The position numbers and the translations under genes were made by a program. From Halonotius aquaticus (GTDB lineage Archaea > Halobacteriota > Halobacteria > Halobacteriales > Haloferacaceae), in NCBI RefSeq assembly GCF_003605575.1, contig NZ_QKNY01000010.1:1-64000 (forward strand): a stretch of 64,000 bases of DNA, read 5' to 3'. The notes under the pieces were generated by a model. It searched no databases. It was not told the origin of the DNA and saw nothing but the letters and a program-made list of their open reading frames with translations. Positions 33,413 through 43,495 of the stretch are shown here, in pieces; positions within the stretch are counted from its first letter, which is position 1; every line of letters begins with the position of its first letter.

Positions 33413-34707
33413 GTTAATGTATGTTGATATATAAACCCGATTATTATCCAACCGATCTGGTTTGGCGTGCGGCGTATGGTCGCCGGCGGCACCGCGGCCC
33501 GCGTTCGGCGGTGGGGACACCGGCTAGAGCGCAACTGATGGGGTGTCGATCGTCGTCGACAGTGGGGTGTCACCTGGTCATCGCACGGGCGAGTGTCGGT
33601 TCTGTCGTCGATAGTCTGGGTGTCAGGCCTGTACTCCAACAACAGAGAGTAACAATATCGTCCACACTGGGTGTCCCACCGGAAGCGACACCGGGTGTCA
33701 AACCAGTTTTCAAGCTCAGTCGGGGATCGGGCTTCACATCGTCAGTTCGGATACCGGCCCTGTCGTCGACGACGCCTGTGGAGACGGGTGTCGGCCTGAG
33801 ACCGGCCTGACTCTTGGCCGCCAGAAAGAACCGGCCTGGCGGGCCTCGACGCTGACTGTGGCAGCCACACTGCGGAGGTCGGGCAGTGACGGGGTCGTCG
33901 GTCAGTGAGCTGTTTCGGTGCTGGTGGGTGGCTGGCTGTGGTGCAGTGCTGTGTGAGAAGTCGTCGGTTTGTGAGGCGGTGCTGTGCTGTCGCTGTTGCT
34001 GTTGTTGTCGCGGTACGGTGTGAGGAGTCGTCGGTTTGTGAGCTGGGCTGAGCTGTTGCTGTCGCCGGCGGCCACCGCAGAAATCGTGACCGGGGCTTGT
34101 CGTCACCAACGCCGCTATCAACCCTGTCGGCCACACCGGGCTGTCGGCATCGTCGACGCCGCCGCTGTCCACACTGTCGAGGCACTCGACACCCACACCT
34201 GTCGCTGGCAAGATCGACACCCCACTGTCGCCACCAGGAGTCCTGCCCAGTCGATCGTTGAGGCCGCTGTCCACACCAGAGAGCTCGTCGGGATTGACCT
34301 CGTCGTCGACGCCGCAGCGGGCCACGCTGAGATGCCAGGTGGGACACCCAGACTGTGGTCGTCGAAGCCGGCGGTACCACCACTTCCTTCGGGGTCGACA
34401 GCCCTGTGGTCGCTATATACACTTCCTGATAGGTCGGTGTCGACACAGCCGGCTTGCTGTGTGTTGTTGGCTGGCCACTGTCGGCAGTAGTACTCGGCAG
34501 TAATCCTATCGGGCCACCCTTGAGTGGCTCATTTCCCTGGTGGGATCGCCTCGAAGAGTAGTCTGTCGGGCTCACCACGCTACGCGGCTTTTCTCACTTT
34601 GCTTTCATGCTTGTTTGTCGGCCTTGCCTCCCTCGGGTGGGTATCCAGCCACTGCTGTTAGAACTACTCGATCCCCCTCTATTTCCGACGCAGTGCGGTA
34701 TCGATGC
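33413..34707. other. Long repeat-rich region without a convincing gene
   Basis: About 1.3 kb. GGGTGTC occurs six times in 33541-33792 (at 33541, 33565, 33618, 33669, 33693, 33786), often after TCGTCGA and before CCTG. The reverse motif GACACCC appears at about 34187, 34213 and 34347, and the 15-mer CGACAGTGGGGTGTC near 33557 recurs inverted near 34212. The left part is G/T-rich and the right part C/A-rich on the plus strand. GCCAC...GTGGC hairpin near 34512-34527. Long frames exist on both strands but their translations are low-complexity and contradict each other. It could be an origin, a transfer origin or a degraded repeat gene. Confidence 0.45.
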
Positions 34708-34791
34708 GGATAATTTCGGATAATTCGACTGAATAATTATCTTGAAAGTTAGCCTTCAGGGCAATATAGTTCAGGATAATTTTGGATAATT
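34708..34791 (+). promoter_or_regulatory. Four GGATAATT sites upstream of the winged-helix gene
   Basis: GGATAATT at 34708, 34718, 34774 and 34784: two pairs, each with a 10-bp period (one DNA turn), 66 bp apart. The second pair abuts the TATA-like TTTTATT about 27 bp before the ATG at 34821. This is the layout expected for cooperative autoregulation. Confidence 0.6.
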
Positions 34792-34820
34792 TTATTAGGC
34801 ACTAAAATCTGATAGTAATT

Positions 34821-35516
34821 ATGTCTGAATCTGAGAGTCGATTGAGTACGCTGGATCAGTTGGGGATTGATATTCTAACAGCACTGGTCGACCATGATGG
34901 GGAAGCTGACAGCACTGCACTGAGAAAGTATCTCGGGATGAGTGATGATTCAGCACGGTCGAGATTTAATTATCGAGTTACTGAATATTTAGAACCAGAA
35001 GGGCTTATAGAAACCCACCAACCAGACCCTGAGCCGGGGAAGTTTCCACCTAAGATATTGAGGCTCACAGAAGAAGGTCAAGAGTTGTTAGAAGATCTTA
35101 ATTCAGAGTCTGCAAGTAGTGGTATCGCTGATCGACTACAACGGTTAGAAGAACAAGTTGATGGGCTCCGACAGGAGAATCAGAAACTTCGCGAGGAAAA
35201 CCGGGAATTGAAAGAGTTAATTGAAGAATCTGGTGTTGAAGCAGTAACCAACCGGGTAACGGAGCTTACTGAGAACGTAGATCGGCTCCAAGCCAAGATG
35301 AGCAATATGCGGGACACTATCGAAGAAACCCAGACCCACCCTCTCATACAATCCACAGAAACGGCTGAAGGGTTCGATGCTATGTTGGTAACAATGAACG
35401 CTTGTCGCCGGATTATCGAAGAAGAGATTGAAGATGGAGAAGAACGAGTCAAACAGGAGCGGGCTGATGTTCGAGAAACACTTTCAGAACGCGGCCGCTT
35501 GCTCACCAACGACTAG
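34821..35516 (+). CDS. Winged-helix coiled-coil DNA-binding protein
   Basis: 231 residues. Residues 8-75 form a winged helix (LDQLGIDILTALVDHDGEAD, then STALRKYLGMSDDSARSRFN and a wing ending in KILRLTEEGQELLEDL). Residues about 95-170 are a long coiled coil (RLQRLEEQVDGLRQENQKLR and onward), and the C-terminus is helical. Such proteins occur in haloarchaeal plasmids near conjugation genes; a partition or regulatory role is possible. Four GGATAATT sites cover its promoter. Convergent with the coupling ATPase gene, only 4 bp apart. Confidence 0.75.
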   Translation: MSESESRLSTLDQLGIDILTALVDHDGEADSTALRKYLGMSDDSARSRFNYRVTEYLEPEGLIETHQPDPEPGKFPPKILRLTEEGQELLEDLNSESASSGIADRLQRLEEQVDGLRQENQKLREENRELKELIEESGVEAVTNRVTELTENVDRLQAKMSNMRDTIEETQTHPLIQSTETAEGFDAMLVTMNACRRIIEEEIEDGEERVKQERADVRETLSERGRLLTND

Positions 35517-35520
35517 GGCC

Positions 35521-38500
35521 CTACGCTAGCCATCTATCCTCTTTCCCATCGGAGTCACCCACTTCATCATCGGTCTCGGTATCATCTCCGTTGTCACTGG
35601 ATCGGTTAGGAGATTGTGAGCTCCCAGCAGTCCCGACGCCCATGACGGTCGGGATATCCTCGGGTTGATCGAGATAATCAGCAGCCGCGGGAGTAACATT
35701 CTCAACGGCGTCGACGAACTTCTCGAAGCCATCACCACGGGGGAGAGCTGTTCCACTTGCCCACGTTTTCAGTATCCCGAGATCGATGCTATCGAGTTCG
35801 TCGGTCAGCTCGTGAGGGTTGATCGTCGCCTCTGAAGGTGGGGTTTGCGTCGACGACTCGGCAGGATCGGGACTCGATTCGGGGGTGGGTGTCGGGTCAG
35901 ACGGCTCTTCCGAAGACTCGGGGGCTCTGTCCTCGGTATCGGGAGACTGTGTGTTGGTTTCGACAGCCTCCACATCATCCTCAACGTACTCTGAGAGCTT
36001 CGTCGCCCGACCGTGTTCGACGATGACGGGCTCGTCGTGGTCTTGATTATCGTCGTCAGGGAACACCATGAACGTGAAGTCATCGTCCTCGACGGGTCGG
36101 GGGAACTCTACCTCGGGGATGAACGGCTCGTAGAGGTCGATATAATCCTCTTGGAGTGCATCGAGCTCGTCGTAGACGTCTTCGACTTCCGCATCGTCAC
36201 CCTCACCAGTCTTGACCACCCACTTGTCGTTGACCTTCTCGCGATGAAGTGTCGTTTCGACCGGTGGGTCAACGGCAAGTTCGGGATCGCTGAACTGGGT
36301 GATGGTTTTGTCCTCGCTGCCGGATCGTTTCGAGACGACAGCAACGACATTCCCCTGTTCACGCCAGACAAGCGATTGGTGATCGTCGTGATCAGGGGCG
36401 ACAGCGATCCGATTACCGCTGTCAAACCGGAGTTTGTTCGTCTTGTTGTAGAACACCCGCTCGCCGGTATCGAAGGTCTCCGAGACGCAGGTGATCGTGC
36501 TGTAGTCGACGGTTTGCCCGTCAGTATCGTAGATGACTTTCTCCCCACGCTTCGGCCAGTAGGTGATCCCGTGACTCTCTGTGTCGTCGCTGGTGGCATC
36601 CTTACAGGTGAATATGCAGGTGCGACCGGCTTCGATGGCTTTCCGAAGGTTGGTGAGCGTCTGCTGAGGTTTCTTGATCGTCGACGTTTCAGCTTCAATC
36701 GAGATATCCCGACCGTTCGAGAGCTCCCACAGCTGGGGGTAGTCCTCGATCATTTGCTCGCGGATCTCATTAGCCTCGGCGACCGTGTCGGCTTCATCCA
36801 TCGGGTCACGGGGGAGATCGGCAACCCCATCGGGGAGTTCGTCACCCTCCTGTGTCGGCAGGGATGTGAGCGCACCGAGTTTCGTGAACACCTGGTAGGA
36901 TTCATTCAGTATTCGTCGATGGTCGTCACCGCCACCCGACGCTGATGATCCAGTGTCGTGGCTCAAGACGGTGTTCAGGCCGTGATCGGTGAGGCTGACC
37001 GCTAACTCACCATCGACTTTTCCTTCGCGTTTGACCATGTTGTTGGACTCGAAGGCGTTGCTGATCTCCGAAGAGAAGCCGACATCACCGACACGTTTCT
37101 CCAATTCATCCTCGACGAGTGACTTCGGAACGGCCGTCTCGGTGTCGGCGTGCTGGACTTGAGCAGCGTAAATTGCCTCCAAGAAGACGTCCTCCGGTAC
37201 CATCTCCAAGACCATCTCAGCGTCAGTAGCCATCTCTTCGGGGGCCTCACCATCCATCGCAGCTGCGGGGTTAACGAGGTCGCCGATATGGCCGAATTTG
37301 AGCTCATTGCGGATCTGCTGTTCGGAGAGGGTCGGCGTCCCATACTGTTGGAGCGAGTGTTCGATAGCCTGCTGGGCCTGTTGTTCATCCCACAGCGGCG
37401 GGTACGGTGGGAAGGTCTTGACATTGATCGGGTCGCCCTCTTTCCCGCCTTCGAGCAGCACTTTCGTCCACGTCCGGAAGGCATCGAGTGACTGGAGGTC
37501 GCTGTTGTCGTAGCCGTCGTAATTGGACATCAAGATATTCGCATCCTCTCGGCCGGGGGTTCGCATCGAGAGGATCGTGTTGCAGTTGTTGTCCATCGCC
37601 CGGAGTGTCTTCGGATGACTCTCACCGATCTGGCCGGGGTACTGCGTCCCGATCGTCACTGACAACCAAAACGACCGCGCTCGAACCAGCATATCCTCCA
37701 TTGCAAGGTTGTCGTTGGCGACTTTCTCGAACTCATCGAGATGGAGGAAATACGGCTCTTTGTCACGGTCAGGGTCACGCACTTGCCGCTTTTTCGCCGA
37801 CCAGAGGTTACGCAGGACGGTCAGCGTAATCATCTGGTGGACGTCCTCGTTGTCGACAGGAATCCGAACTAAGAGGATCTTCCCTTCGTCGACAATCTGA
37901 TCCCAGTCGATTGAGGAATCACGTTCGGCGATGATCTTTCGCACAACACCGTTTTCGACCCAGCGTTTGATCCGCTTGAGTAGCGGCCACAGCTTCTCAT
38001 CTTCCATCTCGGCGATTGACTCCAGAAATTCGGAGACGTAGGGGTCAGAAACGTCAGCAGCGAACTCCTCGCGACGTTCCTGATTCAGCAAAATGAAGAA
38101 CATATCGATAATGCTGTACTTTTCGCTGGGATCAGCCGCCGGATCAGCGGCGACCTCGGCGTTGTGTTTCAGCATTGCCCGCCCCATCGACTCGGTGACA
38201 GCTGCCATTGTCGGGCCCCAGTAGTCGTCGTTGTGGAAAATCGCCGTGAGGTTCTGAAGTCGGCTTTCGATCTCTTTCTCACGTTCCATCTCGTCATCGA
38301 GGGGCGGCATATCGAGCATGTTGATCCCGATATTCCGGTCGAAATCCGATGAGCCGGGCTCTAGGAACACTACGTCTTTGAGCCGATGGCTCGGTAGTGA
38401 ACGAAGAAGATCAATCGTATCACCGTCTGCCTTCGGATCAACGTGGCAGAATCCATGCCCGGCGAATGCATGGTGAACAGCCTTGTTCTGGAGGAACGTA

Positions 38501-38958
38501 GTTTTTCCAGAGCCAGTCGTTCCCGAGATCCAGACGTGTTTCCGCATGGCTTCATGCCGGATCGGGGCGGCCGCAAAGCCACCGTGGCCGGTTTCGTCAT
38601 AGCCGAACCAAAACTCCTTCTCGGAGTTGTACTGGGCACTCTCCCAGACCTCACGGGCGTCTTTGCCCGCAATCGGGCCATTGCTCACTGTTTCCGATTT
38701 TACCTGCTCACCGCCGGCGTACTCACGCTCGGTTACACGAACCTGATAGGCATGACCGTCAGGGAGGTAGTCTGACTCGGGCTGTTCTGGTTCATCAAGT
38801 GCTCCGGCTTGCACCTCCCGCACCATGTCATCGTCAAACTCATCAGCGAAGTTGACCGTCGGCGCACTATTCGACGCGCTCGAATCGGTGGCCCCTTTCG
38901 CCTCGCCGTCGGTTGATGTCGATTCGTCGGTATTGTCGGAGTTTCCAAAGCCGAACAT
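35521..38958 (-). CDS. VirD4/TraD-like coupling ATPase of the conjugation cluster
   Basis: 1145 residues. Walker A ISGTTGSGKTTFL at about 146 is followed by CHVDPKADGDTIDLLRSLP. Walker B FLHLDEFEKVA is at about 404, and then MRTPGREDANIL. This matches the HerA/TraD-type motors that bring DNA to a type IV secretion channel. About 650 residues follow the ATPase core, including long acidic linkers and a beta-rich region (GERVFYNKTNKLRFDSGNRI), an extension well beyond usual VirD4 size (600-700 aa). No membrane helix at the N-terminus. Starts 2 bp after the partner gene at 38961; last gene of the cluster. Confidence 0.82.
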   Translation of the reverse strand: MFGFGNSDNTDESTSTDGEAKGATDSSASNSAPTVNFADEFDDDMVREVQAGALDEPEQPESDYLPDGHAYQVRVTEREYAGGEQVKSETVSNGPIAGKDAREVWESAQYNSEKEFWFGYDETGHGGFAAAPIRHEAMRKHVWISGTTGSGKTTFLQNKAVHHAFAGHGFCHVDPKADGDTIDLLRSLPSHRLKDVVFLEPGSSDFDRNIGINMLDMPPLDDEMEREKEIESRLQNLTAIFHNDDYWGPTMAAVTESMGRAMLKHNAEVAADPAADPSEKYSIIDMFFILLNQERREEFAADVSDPYVSEFLESIAEMEDEKLWPLLKRIKRWVENGVVRKIIAERDSSIDWDQIVDEGKILLVRIPVDNEDVHQMITLTVLRNLWSAKKRQVRDPDRDKEPYFLHLDEFEKVANDNLAMEDMLVRARSFWLSVTIGTQYPGQIGESHPKTLRAMDNNCNTILSMRTPGREDANILMSNYDGYDNSDLQSLDAFRTWTKVLLEGGKEGDPINVKTFPPYPPLWDEQQAQQAIEHSLQQYGTPTLSEQQIRNELKFGHIGDLVNPAAAMDGEAPEEMATDAEMVLEMVPEDVFLEAIYAAQVQHADTETAVPKSLVEDELEKRVGDVGFSSEISNAFESNNMVKREGKVDGELAVSLTDHGLNTVLSHDTGSSASGGGDDHRRILNESYQVFTKLGALTSLPTQEGDELPDGVADLPRDPMDEADTVAEANEIREQMIEDYPQLWELSNGRDISIEAETSTIKKPQQTLTNLRKAIEAGRTCIFTCKDATSDDTESHGITYWPKRGEKVIYDTDGQTVDYSTITCVSETFDTGERVFYNKTNKLRFDSGNRIAVAPDHDDHQSLVWREQGNVVAVVSKRSGSEDKTITQFSDPELAVDPPVETTLHREKVNDKWVVKTGEGDDAEVEDVYDELDALQEDYIDLYEPFIPEVEFPRPVEDDDFTFMVFPDDDNQDHDEPVIVEHGRATKLSEYVEDDVEAVETNTQSPDTEDRAPESSEEPSDPTPTPESSPDPAESSTQTPPSEATINPHELTDELDSIDLGILKTWASGTALPRGDGFEKFVDAVENVTPAAADYLDQPEDIPTVMGVGTAGSSQSPNRSSDNGDDTETDDEVGDSDGKEDRWLA

Positions 38959-38960
38959 GA

Positions 38961-40778
38961 TCAGACGTACTCGAAAGCACCAGTATTCGTTCGCCGCTCG
39001 TTGGTCGGAGTGTACTGTTTGTTGTACTGATCAACAACAGCGTACTCTGCCGGCTGACCTCTCGCGGTGTCTGCTTCGGTGACAGTAGGCAGGTGTCCAC
39101 GGGCAGCCATTCGGAGATATTCTTCGTCGGGATGTCCCTCACCGTCCCACTCCTCATGTGCTTGCGTGGCGATCTCGGCAGCTCGTGTCTTGTCGACAAG
39201 TGGAGTTTCAGTCCACGTTCCCTCACCGACAGCACCCTCGACGAACGCTTCGGAGTTGTGGATGAGACCCTGTGTTGAGGACTGCGTCGATGGGGGTTCT
39301 GAACCGTCAATCGGTGGATCAGTCTCCTGTGACGCAGCTGCTGCGGGCTCTGCAGGCGTGAAGGTCTGTTCGGGGGCATCCGCCGAACTAGTCGTCGGTT
39401 CGGCCTCTGCACCCATCCCATCGCCGGAAATGAGCGAGTCAGTCGGGGCGTTCTCTTCAGCCCCCTCTTCGGTTACATCGTCGTCGTAACTGTCGATAAA
39501 CGACGGCTGTTCCGGTTGTGACTCGGATTCTGCTTGCTTTTGATCACGAGTACCCTGGTGGAGGGTGTCAGCCGTTTCTGACTGCAGATCGGCGTGTGAC
39601 TGTGATGTGTCCCGTTGCGGGTTGGTGTCTGGTTGATACTCTGCGACTTGGGAGCTGATCTGCCCACCTGACTGGGTCTTCTTGAACGGCATCTCGGGGA
39701 GGCTCGTACTCTTATCAGGGATGTGAGCCACGCCGGCGAGCTCGTCGGTCGTCAAGATCATATCATCAACTGAATCATCGTAGTAGCGTTCAACCATCTC
39801 GCGGTAGATCCGTGGGAGGCGATCAGGGGAGACTGGATGATGATGGAAGCCCTGCTCGACGGGTGTGTTGTAGTATTTGGAGAAGATGTCGCCGATCCCG
39901 TAGGCTCGTTCCATCGCTTCTAATGGATCATGAGAGGCGGTCAGAATCCGGATGTTGGCGTGGAATGCCTGCTCGCCACGTTGGTTCTGAACGATCTTCG
40001 CGGCCTGTTTGTCCTTCTCTTGTGGCTCTCGAACCTCTAACTCACCATCGGCAAAGTAGTGCCACCAGGACGACGGGCTCGTTAGTGACTCAACATCGCC
40101 CTGCATGATCTCCTCGCTCACCTCGGCAATTGAGCGACCATCTGGCCCGTTTTGATACCACTGTCCGCTAGCTGGTTTGAAGACGACCTGGAGAACAGTG
40201 AGTGAATCTTTGATCGTCAGCATTTCCCGTAACACATCGCCGTAGGGGTCGCCATGCGGGAAGCCCTCCGAGGTGCTGTAATGTCTGATCGGATGGAACG
40301 TGTGTTTCTTCAACCGCAGGTTCGCCGCTGAGACATGATGGCCTTTCTCGATCGGCGGGAGCGCGTGACCTTCTTCGATAGCCTCAACCCCCGTATTAGG
40401 GTAGCTGGCTTCGACCTTCCGCTGGAATCGTTCTTGGGCCCGCGGATTGGCAGCATACAGCCTGAAGTTGAATCCGGCTTCACTGCTCGTTCGCGGGTCA
40501 TACCACACCTCGAAGGAATGGGCCGACGAGACGTTGCTGTTGTTACGGATACGAACACCATGCAGCGATTGCAGCAGGTTCGCTGCCGCCTCGATTCCAG
40601 GGTTGTCCTCGTATGGCTGAATCTCAAGTAAAGCACCATCAAGCGATCGAACTGGAATCTCAACCCGTGTATCGTGTTGGACAGTCTCGTATTCGGGTCG
40701 GTCATCGTCAGTGAATGCGTTACTGAGTGAGCGTTCCAGCGATCCGATCAGGTCTTCGGCTGTGAGGTCTCCAAACAT
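38961..40778 (-). CDS. Conjugation-cluster partner protein of the coupling ATPase
   Basis: 605 residues, soluble. The first 350 residues look like a folded domain (EIPVRSLDGALLEIQPYEDN, VVFKPASGQWYQNGPDGRSI), the last 250 are disordered (Ser/Thr/Pro/Gln-rich) and end with a short folded tail. The order resembles the N-terminal part of long HerA/TraD proteins split into a separate gene, but I see no Walker motif. It lies 2 bp from each neighbour, so it probably works with the ATPase. Confidence 0.6.
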   Translation of the reverse strand: MFGDLTAEDLIGSLERSLSNAFTDDDRPEYETVQHDTRVEIPVRSLDGALLEIQPYEDNPGIEAAANLLQSLHGVRIRNNSNVSSAHSFEVWYDPRTSSEAGFNFRLYAANPRAQERFQRKVEASYPNTGVEAIEEGHALPPIEKGHHVSAANLRLKKHTFHPIRHYSTSEGFPHGDPYGDVLREMLTIKDSLTVLQVVFKPASGQWYQNGPDGRSIAEVSEEIMQGDVESLTSPSSWWHYFADGELEVREPQEKDKQAAKIVQNQRGEQAFHANIRILTASHDPLEAMERAYGIGDIFSKYYNTPVEQGFHHHPVSPDRLPRIYREMVERYYDDSVDDMILTTDELAGVAHIPDKSTSLPEMPFKKTQSGGQISSQVAEYQPDTNPQRDTSQSHADLQSETADTLHQGTRDQKQAESESQPEQPSFIDSYDDDVTEEGAEENAPTDSLISGDGMGAEAEPTTSSADAPEQTFTPAEPAAAASQETDPPIDGSEPPSTQSSTQGLIHNSEAFVEGAVGEGTWTETPLVDKTRAAEIATQAHEEWDGEGHPDEEYLRMAARGHLPTVTEADTARGQPAEYAVVDQYNKQYTPTNERRTNTGAFEYV

Positions 40779-40780
40779 AC

Positions 40781-42538
40781 TCAGTCACTCCCGAAGCTGC
40801 CGACTTCTCGACCCGTGCTGTTGCGGTCATAGGTGGTGTCACGACTGATCTGATCCGTGCTCGAATAGTCCTCGATGAACATTCCAGCGCTAGCGTCGCT
40901 TTCTCCTGGTGCTGGTTCATCAACACCTCCGCCACCGTCTAGATCACTCCATAGGCCACCATCGCCTGATTCATCTTCCCAGAGAGACCCGGTCGCCCCA
41001 CTAGCCATTTCCCCGAGTTCAGTTTCAGCCGGCGGGAGCGCGGGGAGGTCAGCCTCAGCAAGCTCACCAGACGCGTTTGACCACTGTGTCGCACTATCGT
41101 GACCCCACTTCTCGGTGAACTCCTGACTCCGGCGAGCCATGTTATCCCGAGCTCGCTGCATTCGCTTGCTCATCCCTTTGACGGGTGACTTCGCTGCGCC
41201 GGCTGCCTTCTTTCCAAGCTGTTTGCCACGCCGCTTCGCGCCTTGTTTCGCATCGCTCGCAATCCCCTTCGCCGTGCTCCCGTCCTTCGTATAGTTCTTG
41301 TAGGCGGTTCCGGCTGCAGTTTCGGTGGCAGATCCGCTGGCACTGACGGTCTTTGCGGCCGCACCATGCAACTTCGCTCCGGCTTTTCGACCGCCAACGC
41401 CCACCTTCGCAGCCCGTTCTCGCCGTCGACGAGACTTACTCGCTTTCGGGTGTGCGAACGTGTTACTGTGGGTCGATTCTTGAAGCGATTCACCAGAACC
41501 AGAGTCAGCATCGCCTGCGTCGGAAGACCCACCCCCGAATTCGCCTAATCCGCTTTGAGCAGCTGTGGATGATCCACCTCCACCGCCTGCGGCCGACGTC
41601 GTTGCTCCACCAGGTGTCGAACCTGTAGCCGCACCAGCAGCCGCATATCGGGCTCCACGAGCTGCTGTCGACAATGACGATCCAAGGTTCATCGATAGCA
41701 TTGATTTCGGCAGATACGCCGCGATGGCCAACACGATCAATCCGATAATCATATCGAAGATCTCCCCCGCCCCGGGAACGCCACTAAATGCCACGGTAGA
41801 GACATCGATCACCGCAAACATCGAGAGCAGAAACGCTACAGGAATCGGTATCAACGTTATGGGGACGAATTTCTTGATCAGACTCTCAGCCCAATTACTG
41901 AACGGGCCAACGGGAATACACCAAATCGCTATGAGTAGCGGCATTCCAGCCATGTAGAGATGGATCGAAATCCAACGGATCAGATAGATAGCAAGTACAG
42001 CAGCGATCGGCAGGATTCCCACGACATACAGAACTAAGACTACGACTACGCCGCCAGCAATATCCCCAGGATCGTTGATGAGCAGATTGTCAGTCGCGGA
42101 TTGTTGCATCCCAATCTGCATGAGTAAATCAGTGAATGCCTGGACGAACTGCAAATACCAGCCCGCAATGTACCACCACATCAGGATCGCTGGAATCGCA
42201 AACATTAGCCGTCGAATTGCTGTTACCCGCTCTTTCTTCGCCGACCAGATCCCAGTGAACAAGAACACCGCCAGACCAAGCATCACTAACAGCGTCGAGA
42301 TCGGGAGAATAGCATCGTGGTAGATATTATACAAGCTGTAGAATGAGCTGTCCGTTGGGGGAGCTCCAAAGATACCACCGCTAGCGGGCGAAGGGTACGG
42401 AGTGCCCGTCATAATCCCAACTGCCCAGTTGATGATAGGGCCAAGAACCGTATCTAAAGCAGATACGACAGTTTCCAAGAAACCGTCAAATGCCCCTGTC
42501 AGGGCTTTGTATAATCCCCCTTCGCCACCTTCAGTCAT
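40781..42538 (-). CDS. Polytopic membrane protein, TrbL/VirB6-like channel component
   Basis: 585 residues. About six membrane segments lie in the first 300 residues (for example ILPISTLLVMLGLAVFLFTG, VVVVLVLYVVGILPIAAVLA, FVPITLIPIPVAFLLSMFAV), followed by a long Gly/Ala/Ser-rich and basic tail with KSRRRRERAAK. This is the architecture of TrbL/VirB6 channel proteins. It follows the lipoprotein gene and precedes the ATPase partner. The family assignment is from topology and position, not from motifs. Confidence 0.68.
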   Translation of the reverse strand: MTEGGEGGLYKALTGAFDGFLETVVSALDTVLGPIINWAVGIMTGTPYPSPASGGIFGAPPTDSSFYSLYNIYHDAILPISTLLVMLGLAVFLFTGIWSAKKERVTAIRRLMFAIPAILMWWYIAGWYLQFVQAFTDLLMQIGMQQSATDNLLINDPGDIAGGVVVVLVLYVVGILPIAAVLAIYLIRWISIHLYMAGMPLLIAIWCIPVGPFSNWAESLIKKFVPITLIPIPVAFLLSMFAVIDVSTVAFSGVPGAGEIFDMIIGLIVLAIAAYLPKSMLSMNLGSSLSTAARGARYAAAGAATGSTPGGATTSAAGGGGGSSTAAQSGLGEFGGGSSDAGDADSGSGESLQESTHSNTFAHPKASKSRRRRERAAKVGVGGRKAGAKLHGAAAKTVSASGSATETAAGTAYKNYTKDGSTAKGIASDAKQGAKRRGKQLGKKAAGAAKSPVKGMSKRMQRARDNMARRSQEFTEKWGHDSATQWSNASGELAEADLPALPPAETELGEMASGATGSLWEDESGDGGLWSDLDGGGGVDEPAPGESDASAGMFIEDYSSTDQISRDTTYDRNSTGREVGSFGSD

Positions 42539-42591
42539 AGAGATGGCTTCCTAAACAGTATTTAAAATGATTTTGTGGATTGTGTACCACT

Positions 42592-43371
42592 TCACAGTTT
42601 AGTTATATTTTGAACAGCTGCCTCAGAACAGACATCACCACTTGGGGTGGGATCAACTTCGCCGCCCATCGTCAGGGTTACCTCAAAAGTAACTGGGTTA
42701 CGGTTCTCGAACTCAATAGCACCAGTAAGTTGGTAGTCAGAACCATCACAACTGCCTTCTGGTGGGCGAAGTAGGGTTCCCGAGCTCCCCGTTATAGACA
42801 CAACATTGTTGTCTCGATACGGATCAATCTCAGCAAGGCCAAGAGCTTCACCAGCTCGGTCATCCTCTTCACCAACAACGTAACCATCAGTAAGGTATGC
42901 AGCGGTTGGGGTAAGAGGGATAGATCCGGTTGGCTCAACTTCGATAATTAGCTGTTCATTGAAGTTACCAACGCTACCCCCAGTGATATCGATTCCAGTC
43001 TCAGGTGTCCACTCTATCTGATCTACAACACTGTCCCCGCTGTAGGCAACGATTGTGTACGTATCATCACGAACTGAGCGGCCCTGTCCGTGAATGAACA
43101 GCTCAGCTTGGGTCTGTGCAGGATCGACAGTAGCGTCAGCGACAACATCACCGTCCGGAGATTGTAGCGTGAGTTCATCGATACCATGCTCATCAACGAG
43201 ATCGACAGCAAGATTGAGTTGATCAGGGATTTGCTCATCCTCAACGACTTCAGTACCAGTGATAACGTTGCTTCCCTGCGATCCGCCACCCCCGGTGGAA
43301 CAGCCGGCAAGGGCGACAGTTCCAGCAGCAACGACAGTAGTGAGCACGCTTCGACGTGTTGTGTCACTCAT
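42592..43371 (-). CDS. Tat-exported lipoprotein
   Basis: 259 residues. The N-terminus DTTRRSVLTTVVAAGTVALAGC has twin arginines, a hydrophobic segment and a LAGC lipobox; haloarchaeal lipoproteins are usually exported by Tat in this way. The mature part is beta-rich, with a Gly/Ser spacer right after the cysteine. Probably a surface component of the conjugation apparatus. Inverted-repeat copy 6 lies 79 bp upstream, so this gene and the channel genes downstream may form a separately controlled unit. Confidence 0.8.
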   Translation of the reverse strand: MSDTTRRSVLTTVVAAGTVALAGCSTGGGGSQGSNVITGTEVVEDEQIPDQLNLAVDLVDEHGIDELTLQSPDGDVVADATVDPAQTQAELFIHGQGRSVRDDTYTIVAYSGDSVVDQIEWTPETGIDITGGSVGNFNEQLIIEVEPTGSIPLTPTAAYLTDGYVVGEEDDRAGEALGLAEIDPYRDNNVVSITGSSGTLLRPPEGSCDGSDYQLTGAIEFENRNPVTFEVTLTMGGEVDPTPSGDVCSEAAVQNITKL

Positions 43372-43449
43372 GCGTCATTCAAATAATATATTATACAAAA
43401 ACCCACTGGAGAGATAGTGTGCTATTTCACACATTCTCTTAGCTACAAG

Positions 43450-43491
43450 CTAACCAACAAAATAGAACGGTCACTGCCGAATGTTGGTTAG
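43450..43491. repeat. 42-bp inverted repeat, copy 6
   Basis: CTAACCAACA at 43450-43459 and TGTTGGTTAG at 43482-43491 with a 22-nt spacer. It lies 4 bp after the stop of the gene ending at 43496 and 79 bp before the lipoprotein start, so it divides the conjugation cluster in two. Confidence 0.88.
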
Positions 43492-43495
43492 TATT

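Noticed and set aside
33570-34578. Two long minus-strand frames (33570-34325 and 33742-34578) and plus frames over the same DNA
   Set aside because: The translations are low-complexity (Gln, Ser, Thr, Arg runs), differ between frames without a shared domain, and the DNA is explained better by GGGTGTC-type repeats.
36013-36945. 310-codon plus-strand frame inside the coupling ATPase gene
   Set aside because: It lies opposite the ATPase gene, has no domain or promoter, and results from the high GC third positions of the real gene.
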